From positions 1 through 18,083 of the forward strand of contig CAZOMR010000033.1 of NCBI GenBank assembly GCA_964580655.1: a stretch of DNA of 18,083 bases, written 5' to 3'. The translations under genes and the position numbers were made by a program. The notes below the pieces were generated by a model. It worked only from the letters and a program-made list of their open reading frames with translations, had not been told where the DNA came from and made no database searches. This document shows positions 6,897 to 14,137 of the stretch, piece by piece. Every line of letters begins with the position of its first letter. Position 1 is the stretch's first letter. Source of the stretch: CAZOMR01 sp964580655 (lineage in GTDB: Bacteria > RBG-13-61-14 > CAZOMR01).

Positions 6897-6937
6897 GCCT
6901 ACTTCGCCGTAGTAGCCTACGGCTACGAAGGCTGAAT
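6897..6937. repeat. REP-like palindromic repeat, 41 bp
   Basis: This copy forms CCGTAG-TAGC-CTACGG inside an outer stem GCCT..TCG / CGA..AGGC. It differs at only 5 of 41 positions from the copy at 11375 and shares both ends with the copy at 2222. It sits between pyrR and pyrB, probably inside the transcript, where the hairpin could affect mRNA processing. Confidence 0.75.
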
Positions 6938-6991
6938 GCGATCTAAGATTAGGGACAAAAAAATGAGTTCTTTCATAGATGAGATTTGAAA

Positions 6992-7017
6992 TTCCTGCAA
7001 AGCAGGAAATGCGTTTT
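6992..7017 (+). terminator. Hairpin before pyrB, possible weak terminator
   Basis: TTCCTGC (6992-6998) and GCAGGAA (7002-7008) form a 7-bp stem with a 3-base loop, followed after 4 bases by five Ts (7013-7017). It lies 37 bases before the pyrB ATG. It may lower read-through from pyrR or just be an mRNA hairpin. No PyrR-loop motif accompanies it. Confidence 0.35.
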
Positions 7018-7053
7018 TGCGGTTAGAAAAACGATGTTGAGCAAGGAGAAAAA

Positions 7054-7998
7054 ATGGCGCTGAAGATCAAGAGCCTTCTGGGACTGCGGGATGTGGATCG
7101 CGAGGACATCGAGCTTATACTTGACACTGCGGAATCCTTTAAGGAGGTTAGCCGCCGGGAGATTAAGAAGGTTCCCACTTTGCGAGGCAAGACACAGGTG
7201 AACCTCTTTTTCGAGCCGTCCACCCGCACCCGCACCTCTTTTGAGATCGCAGGAAAACGCCTGAGCGCTGATGTGGTGAATTTCTCGTCAAGCACATCCA
7301 GCCTGACCAAGGGAGAGACCCTGACCGACACCGCGCGCAACATCGAGGCCATGCGGCCGGACATACTTGTGATCCGGCACTCCGCGGCCGGCGCGACTTA
7401 CATGTTGAGCCAACTGATTGAGACCCCCATCATAAATGCCGGAGACGGCTCTCATGAGCATCCCACCCAGAGCCTGCTTGACATGTTTACGGTGAGGGAG
7501 CGCAAAAGGAGAATTAAAGGATTAAAGGTGGTCATAGTGGGCGACATCACTCACTCCCGGGTTGCCCGGTCAAACATTTACGGGTTCAGCAAGATGGGGG
7601 CAGAGGTCTGGGTGGCTGGACCGCCTACCATGATCCCGCCAGGCATTGAAGATATGGGGACAAGGGTGAGTTATGATGTGCCTGAAGTCATCCGCGACGC
7701 TGATGTGATCATGATGCTCCGGATTCAACTCGAACGCGGAAGCGACACCCTGTTTCCAGGTCTGCGTGAATACTCCATCCGTTACGGCCTTAACATGGAA
7801 AGGATGAAAAAGGTCAAGCCCGACATCCTGGTCATGCATCCCGGGCCTATCAACCGGGGGGTGGAGGTAAGTCCAGAGGTTGCGGACGGCCGCTTCTCCA
7901 TCATCCTTGACCAGGTGGAGAGCGGGGTGGCGGTAAGGATGGCCTTGCTTTATTTGCTCTGCGGCGGAGGTGCAGGTATAGATGAAACTGCTCATTAA
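7054..7998 (+). CDS. pyrB: Aspartate carbamoyltransferase catalytic chain
   Basis: The 314-residue enzyme joins carbamoyl phosphate to aspartate, the first committed step of pyrimidine synthesis. Visible motifs are the carbamoyl-phosphate site STRTRTSFE (56-64), the loop SSLTKGET (82-89) with the active-site Lys, HPTQSLLD (136-143), VGDITHSRVARSN (162-174) and HPGPINRG (262-269). AAGGAG precedes the ATG. Its end overlaps pyrC by 17 bases, so the two are coupled; in several bacteria PyrB and dihydroorotase form a complex. No regulatory chain gene (pyrI) is present, which suits control by PyrR attenuation instead of by a PyrI allosteric subunit. Confidence 0.97.
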   Translation: MALKIKSLLGLRDVDREDIELILDTAESFKEVSRREIKKVPTLRGKTQVNLFFEPSTRTRTSFEIAGKRLSADVVNFSSSTSSLTKGETLTDTARNIEAMRPDILVIRHSAAGATYMLSQLIETPIINAGDGSHEHPTQSLLDMFTVRERKRRIKGLKVVIVGDITHSRVARSNIYGFSKMGAEVWVAGPPTMIPPGIEDMGTRVSYDVPEVIRDADVIMMLRIQLERGSDTLFPGLREYSIRYGLNMERMKKVKPDILVMHPGPINRGVEVSPEVADGRFSIILDQVESGVAVRMALLYLLCGGGAGIDETAH

Positions 7999-9307
7999 GG
8001 GCGGAAAGCTTATTGACCCTTCTCAGAAACTCATGGACTCGAGGGATGTGCTCATTGAGCAGGGTAAGGTCAAGGCTTTGCTCAAACCCGGCACAAGGGT
8101 GGAGGGCGCCAGGGTAATAGATGCCAAGGGTCTTTTGGTCTGCCCGGGCTTGATTGACATGCATACTCACCTCCGTGAACCCGGGTATGAATACAAGGAG
8201 ACCATTGAAAGCGGGGCTCTGGCCGCGGCCTCAGGCGGCTTCACTGCGGTGGCCTGTATGGCCAACACCAGGCCGGTGAATGATTGCGCCGCGGTAACGG
8301 ACTTTATCCTGGAGAAGGCAAGGCAGGCCAAGCTCGCCCAAGTGTACCCCGTGGGCGCGATCTCGACTGGACTTGAGGGCAAGAGCCTTTGCGAGCTAGG
8401 GGAGCTGAATGACCATGGCTGTGTCGCTGTATCTGACGATGGCAACCCGGTTATGAACAGCGAACTTATGCGCAGGGCACTGGAGTACTGCAAGGGCATG
8501 GGTCTGCTTGTCATCTCTCACTCCGAGGACCTGAGCCTGACAGCGAGCGGTGTGATGCACGAGGGAAATGTCTCCACGGAACTGGGCCTTGCCGGGATAC
8601 CATCCGCGGCCGAGGAGGCCATGGTGGCGAGGGACATCATTCTGGCCGAGATGACTGGCGCCCGGCTTCATCTGGCGCACTTAAGCACTGCGGGATCAGT
8701 GCGCCTGCTAAGGGATGCAAAGGCGCGAGGTCTGCCTGTCACCGGTGAGACCGCTCCCCATTACTTCAGCCTGACCCACGAGGCCGTGCGCGGGTATAGC
8801 ACCAATACCAAGATGAAGCCGCCCCTTCGCACCGAGTCGGACCGACAGGCTGTCATAGAGGCCCTGCAAGACGGCACCCTGGATGTGATCGCCTCCGACC
8901 ATGCTCCTCACAGCCGCGTGGAAAAGGATGTTGAATTCGATCTGGCAATGTTCGGCATCATCGGCCTGGAGACAACCCTTCCCCTGACACTGCGCCTGGT
9001 GCAGGAAAAAAAGCTCACCTGGGAACAGATGGTGGAAAAGCTTTCACTGAATCCAGCAAGGATACTCGGAATACCAGGGGGCACCCTGAAGCAGAAAACC
9101 CCGGCGGACATAACCCTGATTGACCCTGAAAAAGAGTGGACTATTGATGTGAATAATTTTTACTCGCGCTCTCGAAACAGCCCTTTTGACGGCTGGAAGG
9201 TAAAGGGCAAGGCGGTGCAGGTGCTGGTGGAAGGGAGAGCTTTGAAGCTTCCCAGGCAAAAAAGAGTCAAGCCCGCGATGGAGCTGTTCCCGTATCTCAA
9301 AGAGTAG
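7982..9307 (+). CDS. pyrC: Dihydroorotase, class I
   Basis: The 441-residue amidohydrolase cyclises carbamoyl-aspartate to dihydroorotate. The metal-binding HxH is in IDMHTHLREPG (H61, H63). Further metal and substrate residues lie in SDDGNPV, SHSED, LAHLST, and ASDHAPH (D306, H307, H310). Length and the LREPG segment place it in the class I, PyrC-type branch and show it is active, unlike the defective PyrC' forms that have lost metal ligands. It overlaps pyrB and is followed after 4 bases by an unrecognised gene, so the operon continues. Confidence 0.96.
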   Translation: MKLLIKGGKLIDPSQKLMDSRDVLIEQGKVKALLKPGTRVEGARVIDAKGLLVCPGLIDMHTHLREPGYEYKETIESGALAAASGGFTAVACMANTRPVNDCAAVTDFILEKARQAKLAQVYPVGAISTGLEGKSLCELGELNDHGCVAVSDDGNPVMNSELMRRALEYCKGMGLLVISHSEDLSLTASGVMHEGNVSTELGLAGIPSAAEEAMVARDIILAEMTGARLHLAHLSTAGSVRLLRDAKARGLPVTGETAPHYFSLTHEAVRGYSTNTKMKPPLRTESDRQAVIEALQDGTLDVIASDHAPHSRVEKDVEFDLAMFGIIGLETTLPLTLRLVQEKKLTWEQMVEKLSLNPARILGIPGGTLKQKTPADITLIDPEKEWTIDVNNFYSRSRNSPFDGWKVKGKAVQVLVEGRALKLPRQKRVKPAMELFPYLKE

Positions 9308-9311
9308 AAAA

Positions 9312-9938
9312 ATGCTGAAAGAATTCACGCACCTTTTGAGGGAGATTGAGGAGTACATCGGGAATCCGGAGTTTGCCGAGGAGCTTGAACGAGCGAGAAA
9401 AGGGTATTTTGAGCAGATAGGCGATCCGAGGGATGGCGAGCCTTTCTTTGAGATGAGGCTTATGAGCTTCGTGGAGTGGTTCGCGTTTGACCGGAAACTT
9501 GACAGCCTGAACCTCGCCCCGATCTCGCTTTTCATCAAGGAGAGAGCTCAAGCACTTTCGGATCTCGACAAGGAAATCCTTGCAGGTTTTGAAAGAAGTA
9601 TTCACGGCCTGTTCAGGGTAGAGAAAAAAAAAGGCGCTCAAGCCAGGCTGAAGGACCATTTTCACGGCAAGAGATACAGGAATGTGGAAGGTCTTGCCCC
9701 AAGCCTTGATCGCGGTGATCTGGCCGAGGTTCGCATTGTGCCTCTCGGAGCCCGCTTTCATCTTACCGAGGCTTACTGCTATCATCCGCCCGATGCGCAG
9801 AAGTTTATCATCCAGGAGCTAAAGCGTGCGCGGAAGAACGGGGATGACCTGGAGGGTCTGCTTCGTCAATTCATGGCTATGAGCACCAAGTGGGAGCGAT
9901 ACCCGCGGATGAGGCTGTCAGAAATTTACAAGTGGTAA
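9312..9938 (+). CDS. Uncharacterised 208-residue protein of the pyr operon
   Basis: I do not recognise this family. The protein is charged, with no signal peptide, membrane segment or metal motif. The most conserved-looking parts are FFEMRLMSFVEWFAFDRKLD (about residues 45-64) and a C-terminal helical part ending in KWERYPRMRLSEIYKW. It starts 4 bases after the pyrC stop and its end overlaps the frame of the radical SAM gene, so it is surely read on the same transcript. Only a weak ribosome site precedes the ATG, consistent with coupling to pyrC. The tight placement suggests a conserved link to its neighbours, but no function can be given. Confidence 0.75.
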   Translation: MLKEFTHLLREIEEYIGNPEFAEELERARKGYFEQIGDPRDGEPFFEMRLMSFVEWFAFDRKLDSLNLAPISLFIKERAQALSDLDKEILAGFERSIHGLFRVEKKKGAQARLKDHFHGKRYRNVEGLAPSLDRGDLAEVRIVPLGARFHLTEAYCYHPPDAQKFIIQELKRARKNGDDLEGLLRQFMAMSTKWERYPRMRLSEIYKW

Positions 9939-10849
9939 ATCTGGACTATCCGTCATATCTAAGGCTTTCCCGCAAGGAGTTCAAGACCCGCATTGAAAGG
10001 GCCTTTGATTTGACTTCTCCCTGCCGTCTCTGTCCGAGGGAATGCGGCGTGGACCGGCTCGCGGGGGAGATCGGCTTTTGCGGAGCAGGAGCACATGCGG
10101 TCGTATCGAGCTACACCCCTCATCCAGGGGAAGAGCCGCCACTCTCCGGATACCACGGGTCCGGAACTATCTTCTTCACCCATTGCAACCTTCGTTGCGT
10201 GTTCTGCCAGAACTATCCCATCAGCCAGCTCGGACACGGCAACGAGGAGACCACGGAGGCTCTTGCGGATATGATGCTGAGCCTCGAGCGCCGCTCCTGC
10301 CACAACATCAACTTCGTAACACCCACACACATGATGCCCTGGATTCTGAAAGGCCTGTATCTTGCCATAGAAGGCGGCTTGAGAACCCCACTGGTCTATA
10401 ACACCGGGGGCTATGATACTCTGGAGGCATTGCAAATCCTGGACGGAATCATTGACATATACCTGCCGGACATGAAATATGATGACCCCGAGGTTGCGAA
10501 GAAATATTCCTCCGCACCCGACTACCCGGAAGTAAACCGGATCGCGATCAAGGAGATGCACCGCCAGGTAGGGGAGTTGGTCCTGGACGAGGAAGGCATA
10601 GCGATCCGGGGAATGATTGTCCGACATCTGGTTTTGCCAAAGGGATTGGCAGGGAGCGAGGGGATTCTCAATTTTCTTGCCAGGGATGTCTCTCCACATA
10701 CCGCGGTCAGCCTGATGGCACAGTATTTCCCGGCATACAGGGCCGATGAGTTTCCCGAGATAAATGAAATCCTGAGCAGGCAGGATTACCAGAAGGCCGT
10801 TCTGGCTATGGAGCGCGCAGGGCTTGACCAGGGGTGGCGTCAGCGGTAA
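9890..10849 (+). CDS. PflX-like radical SAM protein
   Basis: The radical SAM signature is CNLRCVFC (C99, C103, C106), with CQNYPIS following. An N-terminal cysteine set CRLCPRECG ... GFC (C45, C48, C52, C64) could bind a second cluster. Segments HPGEEPPLSGYHGSGTIFF, VTPTHMMP, VYNTGGY, YLPDMKYDD and RHLVLP fit the PflX group (COG1313), named for resemblance to pyruvate formate-lyase activating enzymes but of unknown substrate. The start is uncertain: GTG at 9890 is the longest option and overlaps the previous gene by 49 bases; GTG at 9932, overlapping its stop, would begin right before the family-like LDYPSYL segment. No glycyl radical enzyme is encoded in the window. Confidence 0.82.
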   Translation: MGAIPADEAVRNLQVVNLDYPSYLRLSRKEFKTRIERAFDLTSPCRLCPRECGVDRLAGEIGFCGAGAHAVVSSYTPHPGEEPPLSGYHGSGTIFFTHCNLRCVFCQNYPISQLGHGNEETTEALADMMLSLERRSCHNINFVTPTHMMPWILKGLYLAIEGGLRTPLVYNTGGYDTLEALQILDGIIDIYLPDMKYDDPEVAKKYSSAPDYPEVNRIAIKEMHRQVGELVLDEEGIAIRGMIVRHLVLPKGLAGSEGILNFLARDVSPHTAVSLMAQYFPAYRADEFPEINEILSRQDYQKAVLAMERAGLDQGWRQR

Positions 10850-10852
10850 TAT
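10824..10852 (+). promoter_or_regulatory. Possible internal promoter before greA
   Basis: TTGACC (10824-10829), a 17-base spacer and TAATAT (10847-10852) stand so that transcription would begin at or next to the greA ATG at 10861. greA has no visible ribosome site, so a leaderless or nearly leaderless mRNA would fit. The promoter lies in the end of the upstream coding region, and the -10 match is moderate. Confidence 0.35.
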
Positions 10853-10860
10853 AAAAAATC

Positions 10861-11343
10861 ATGGAAGATGTTCCCTTTACAAAAACCGGGTATAAGAGTC
10901 TGAAGAGGGAACTGCTTCGGCTGAAGCAGGAAGACCGCATAAAGATCAGCGATGAGATACTCAAGGCCCGCGAGCTGGGTGACCTTTCCGAGAATGCGGA
11001 ATACCATGCGGCCAAGGAAAAGCAGGGAATAATCGAGGCCAGGATACGTGACTTGGAGGACAAGCTTTCGCGCGCACATGTGATTGATCCTGCAAAGCTC
11101 AAGGGAAACAGGGTCGTCTTCGGCGCAACAGTGGAGATTCTAGACCTTGATTCCGGAGATGCCATTACCTATCAGATAGTGGGAGCAGAGGAGTCAGACC
11201 TGAAAGAGGGAAAGATTTCCTTCGAGTCCCCCATTGCACGCGCCCTGATCGGAAAAGAGCCCGGAGACGAGGTCAAAGTCAATACACCGAGAGGCACAAA
11301 AGAATACGAGATCATATCGGTGAGGTTTATAGCATCTACTTAA
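10861..11343 (+). CDS. greA: Transcription elongation factor GreA
   Basis: The 160-residue protein has the GreA layout: an N-terminal coiled-coil hairpin (about residues 8-75) with the acidic tip GDLSENAEYHAAKE, where D41 and E44 reach the RNA polymerase active site to aid cleavage of backtracked RNA, and a C-terminal FKBP-like domain (SPIARALIGKEPGDEVKV and following). Length is normal. It starts 11 bases after the radical SAM gene. No ribosome site is evident. It may share the pyr transcript or use the internal promoter-like pair upstream. A REP-like repeat and convergent genes follow. Confidence 0.96.
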   Translation: MEDVPFTKTGYKSLKRELLRLKQEDRIKISDEILKARELGDLSENAEYHAAKEKQGIIEARIRDLEDKLSRAHVIDPAKLKGNRVVFGATVEILDLDSGDAITYQIVGAEESDLKEGKISFESPIARALIGKEPGDEVKVNTPRGTKEYEIISVRFIAST

Positions 11344-11374
11344 AAGAATCTGTCAATCTTTGTGCGCGCGACTT

Positions 11375-11415
11375 GCCTACTCCGCCGAAGTAACCTAAGG
11401 CTACGAAGGCTGGAT
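11375..11415. repeat. REP-like palindromic repeat, 41 bp
   Basis: This is a second near-identical copy of the repeat at 6897 (36 of 41 positions). The changes weaken the inner stem (CCGAAG against CTAAGG). It lies between the convergent ends of greA and the secreted-protein gene. No separate T-run terminator is visible in 11344-11475. Confidence 0.72.
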
Positions 11416-11475
11416 AGTCGCTATAAAGACCTGCACAATAATTGATTGACCAGGCCTTAACTTGCAACTCAAGTG

Positions 11476-12159
11476 TTAGCCTGCTTCAACTTCCCATTCA
11501 AAATGCGCGCGGTCGCGTTTGAGCGGTGTTTGTTTCTTCTTGGTCATGCTGTAATAGTGCCAGAGTTCTTCCGAGAAGTATTCCGGGACAAGCTCATATC
11601 TCGGCTCTTCTTTTACCTCGGACTCTGAGATGAGGTCGAACATGTGGTTCCATGAGACAACGCGAAAGACAAGTTGATGATCAGAAGGAATCTCTGCACC
11701 GGTTTCTTCCATCGGGACATGTATAACCCTGCCCTTCTCATCCCAATCCGCTGTCTCGTATACCACCTTGATGATCTTCCCGGATTCCGCATCCACGGTT
11801 AATTCAATCCCTTCAACATCACCGGGGCCGTAAATGATTTTCTGGAGCTTCAGGCCGCCCGTGTAGGTAACCCTTGTCCACCATGAGTAGAATCCCTTGC
11901 GGCTGTCCTTCTCAAACGGCCAGACAACATGATAAGCGATCTTGAGGATTTCGCCGTCGTTTTCGTGTTTGCCTCTCGCCATCCGGTAAAGCAGGCGCTC
12001 CGGCTTTGCAGGGATTGAATCATCCTGCACTATCACCAATGCGTATCTTTGCGCAAGATCATCATCGCGGAAATTCGCAAGACCCTTCTCCTGTGATCCC
12101 GCGATCAAGAAGACCGGAAAAATCAGGATTAAAAAAGCGACATGGATTAGTCTTTTCAT
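11476..12159 (-). CDS. Secreted protein of unknown function
   Basis: The 227-residue protein starts with a clear signal peptide (MKRLIHVAFLILIFPVFLIAG) and no lipobox. The mature part looks beta-rich: IAYHVVWPFEKDSRKGFYSWW, KLQKIIYGPGDVEGIELTV, SGKIIKVVYETADWDEKGRVIHV. I do not recognise the family. The ATG at 12159 puts the signal peptide at the N-terminus; the frame extends 27 bases up to a TTG without reason to use it. It lies 61 bases after nadE on the same strand and is probably co-transcribed, though a functional tie to NAD synthesis is not evident. Confidence 0.72.
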   Translation of the reverse strand: MKRLIHVAFLILIFPVFLIAGSQEKGLANFRDDDLAQRYALVIVQDDSIPAKPERLLYRMARGKHENDGEILKIAYHVVWPFEKDSRKGFYSWWTRVTYTGGLKLQKIIYGPGDVEGIELTVDAESGKIIKVVYETADWDEKGRVIHVPMEETGAEIPSDHQLVFRVVSWNHMFDLISESEVKEEPRYELVPEYFSEELWHYYSMTKKKQTPLKRDRAHFEWEVEAG

Positions 12160-12220
12160 TTTCAATTCAAGGGAGTCAGGCGTCAACTAATAACTAAAGC
12201 TCTGGCCCCGATCTACCGAT

Positions 12221-13951
12221 CTAGTATCGGTTTGTTATGGGTAGTCTCCAGTCCTTTCCGAACGCGCGTGGAGTGATCTTTATTCCTGGCGGGGCCTGCC
12301 TTCGTTTATACTCGCTCTTGTCCACCATCCGGATGACCCTTTTCACGGTGACTGCCTTTGCGCCATGCTTTATCATCTTTTCCGGGTCCATGTCCTCTTC
12401 AATATATGCCTTCAGGATTTGATCAAGTTGCTCGTAAGGCGGGAGTGAGTCCTGGTCTTTCTGTCCGGGTCTCAACTCTGCTGTAGGGGGCCTTTCAATC
12501 ACGCTCTTCGGAATGAGGTTTTTGCCGGCCTTCCTGTTTATAAGCCGGGCTATCTCATACGCCATGGTCTTTGGGATATCCTTGAGCACAGCGAATCCTC
12601 CGGCCATGTCGCCGTAGAGCGTGCAGTAGCCGGTCGCAAGTTCGCTCTTGTTCCCGGTTGTGAGCACGAGCCAGCCGAATTTGTTTGAGAGCGCCATGAT
12701 CAGGTCGCCCCGGATGCGCGCCTGGATGTTCTCCTCTGTCACATCCTTACGCATTCCCTTGAATACATCGGCCAGTCCCTCAAGGTAAGCAGAATAGATG
12801 GACTTGATCGGAATCTCAAGAAAGCTTATTCCGAGATTCTCCGCAACCTTTTTTGAATCTCTTCGGGTCGCTGTTGATGTGAATGGACCGGGCATACCGA
12901 CTCCGATCACATTTACCGGGCCAAGTGCTTCTCTTGCGATGGCCGCGACAAGGGATGAGTCCAGGCCCCCGGACAAACCGATAACCACTTTCTTGAAACC
13001 ATTCTTCTTGAGGTAATCGCGTGTGCCCAGGATCAAGGCCTTCAGGATCATCTCTCTCTCATCGGGTATCGGCTCCACCCTTTTTTTCAACGCGCCGGGT
13101 CTTGAGCCTCGAGTAGATAGTGCTGGTAGTTGAACAATATCCATCTCCTGCACAGGCTTCTTGATTCTCTCCTGGCGAAAGCGCGGATCGTGAAGCCGTT
13201 GATGAAAGACCTGCTCCAGGTCCACATCCGCGATCAGCAAGTCCTCCTCAAAAGCCCTTGCCCTTGCTATCACCTCGCCTGTCGGCGCGAAGATTGCGCT
13301 TGAGCCGTCAAAGACCAGTTCATCCTGGCCTCCTATCAGGTTGCAAAGCGCGACCACAGCCACATTCTCCCTGGCGCGCGTCGCAAAGATTCTTTCCCTC
13401 AACTCGCTCTTTCCCACATGATAGGGTAAGCTTGAAAGGTTGACGAGAATTTCAGCCTCGCTCAATGCGACCTGATAACCCGAACCCTCCGGATAGCACA
13501 TGTCATCGCATGTGCTTATCCCGATACCCATCTCGCCCCATTTCAACACCATCGGCTTATATCCCGGCTGGAAGTACCGGGCCTCGTCAAACACGCCGTA
13601 GTTGGGAAGGTATATCTTGTAGTAGGTCGCCACTATCTTGCCTTTGTAGATTACTGCCGCGGCGTTATGGATGTTACGCTTCTGATCTACATGGCCGATG
13701 AGCGTAACCATGCGAGGGCTTCTTATTTCCTTGCGGATTTTATCAAGGGTCTTTAAGTTGTCCCGTATAAAAGAAGGCTTTAAAAGCAGGTCCTCAGGCG
13801 GATACCCGGTCAGGACCATTTCCGGAAAGACTAGAAGGTTTGTGCCATTCTTCTCGGCGCGGGCGGCTGTGGCCAGTATCTTGCGTGCGTTTCCCTTAAG
13901 GTCTCCGACCACCGGGTTTATCTGAGCCAGGCCTATGCGCAACTTTTGCAT
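12221..13951 (-). CDS. nadE: Glutamine-dependent NAD+ synthetase
   Basis: The 576-residue two-domain enzyme amidates nicotinic acid adenine dinucleotide to NAD+. The N-terminal nitrilase-type glutaminase domain (about 1-270) has the Glu-Lys-Cys triad at E44 (VFPEMVLTGYPPEDL), K112 (YYKIYLPNYGVF) and C148 (ISTCDDMCYPE). The C-terminal synthetase domain has the ATP PP-loop GLSGGLDSS (325-333) and the NADS segments TGNKSELATGYCTLYGDMAGG and RPPTAELRPGQKDQDSLP. ATG 13951 is preferred to the in-frame TTG 6 bases earlier. No ribosome site is clear. It is divergent from the DUF885 gene and leads the secreted-protein gene. Confidence 0.96.
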   Translation of the reverse strand: MQKLRIGLAQINPVVGDLKGNARKILATAARAEKNGTNLLVFPEMVLTGYPPEDLLLKPSFIRDNLKTLDKIRKEIRSPRMVTLIGHVDQKRNIHNAAAVIYKGKIVATYYKIYLPNYGVFDEARYFQPGYKPMVLKWGEMGIGISTCDDMCYPEGSGYQVALSEAEILVNLSSLPYHVGKSELRERIFATRARENVAVVALCNLIGGQDELVFDGSSAIFAPTGEVIARARAFEEDLLIADVDLEQVFHQRLHDPRFRQERIKKPVQEMDIVQLPALSTRGSRPGALKKRVEPIPDEREMILKALILGTRDYLKKNGFKKVVIGLSGGLDSSLVAAIAREALGPVNVIGVGMPGPFTSTATRRDSKKVAENLGISFLEIPIKSIYSAYLEGLADVFKGMRKDVTEENIQARIRGDLIMALSNKFGWLVLTTGNKSELATGYCTLYGDMAGGFAVLKDIPKTMAYEIARLINRKAGKNLIPKSVIERPPTAELRPGQKDQDSLPPYEQLDQILKAYIEEDMDPEKMIKHGAKAVTVKRVIRMVDKSEYKRRQAPPGIKITPRAFGKDWRLPITNRY

Positions 13952-14099
13952 GATCAAGGTAATGTTTTATCCGGATTCCAGTTACCTGAAAAATAACATA
14001 ATGCACTAACAAGAGCAAGGTATGCCACTCCAAAGTCAGGTGCACAGCGCGTCCTGCTGTCTGCCCCCCTGCCCTTTTGAATTGCAACTTTGAAAATAA

Positions 14100-14128
14100 T
14101 TGTCCCGGAACCTACTATGCTTTATAAT
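14100..14128 (+). promoter_or_regulatory. Predicted promoter of the peptidase / ATP-grasp / methyltransferase unit
   Basis: TTGTCC (14100-14105), a 17-base spacer and a perfect TATAAT (14123-14128) end 9 bases before the ATG at 14138. Transcription would then begin at about 14135-14137, giving an almost leaderless mRNA. This also explains why no ribosome site is seen. Confidence 0.5.
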
Positions 14129-14137
14129 AAATACGCC

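Noticed and set aside
6992..7017. A second PyrR attenuator before pyrB
   Set aside because: A hairpin is present but there is no ARUCCNGNGAGGYU-like loop and the T-run is offset by 4 bases, so it was kept only as a weak hairpin.
9959..10699. A 246-codon minus-strand frame opposite the radical SAM gene
   Set aside because: The opposite strand carries clear radical SAM cysteine motifs and PflX segments; this frame shows no recognisable domain.
11344..11475. Intrinsic terminator between greA and the convergent secreted-protein gene
   Set aside because: A long imperfect pairing (AAGACCTG with CAGGCCTT) has a 17-base loop and no T-run on either strand; only the REP-like repeat is supported.
12215..12231. 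Small palindrome ACCGAT/ATCGGT at the nadE stop as a terminator
   Set aside because: The stem is only 6 bp, no T-run follows on the minus strand, and the downstream gene appears co-transcribed.
14090..14137. Earlier starts of the DUF885 gene (TTG 14090, ATG 14117)
   Set aside because: No ribosome site precedes them and a promoter with perfect TATAAT lies at 14100-14128, downstream of or overlapping them; homologous-looking sequence begins at about 14138.
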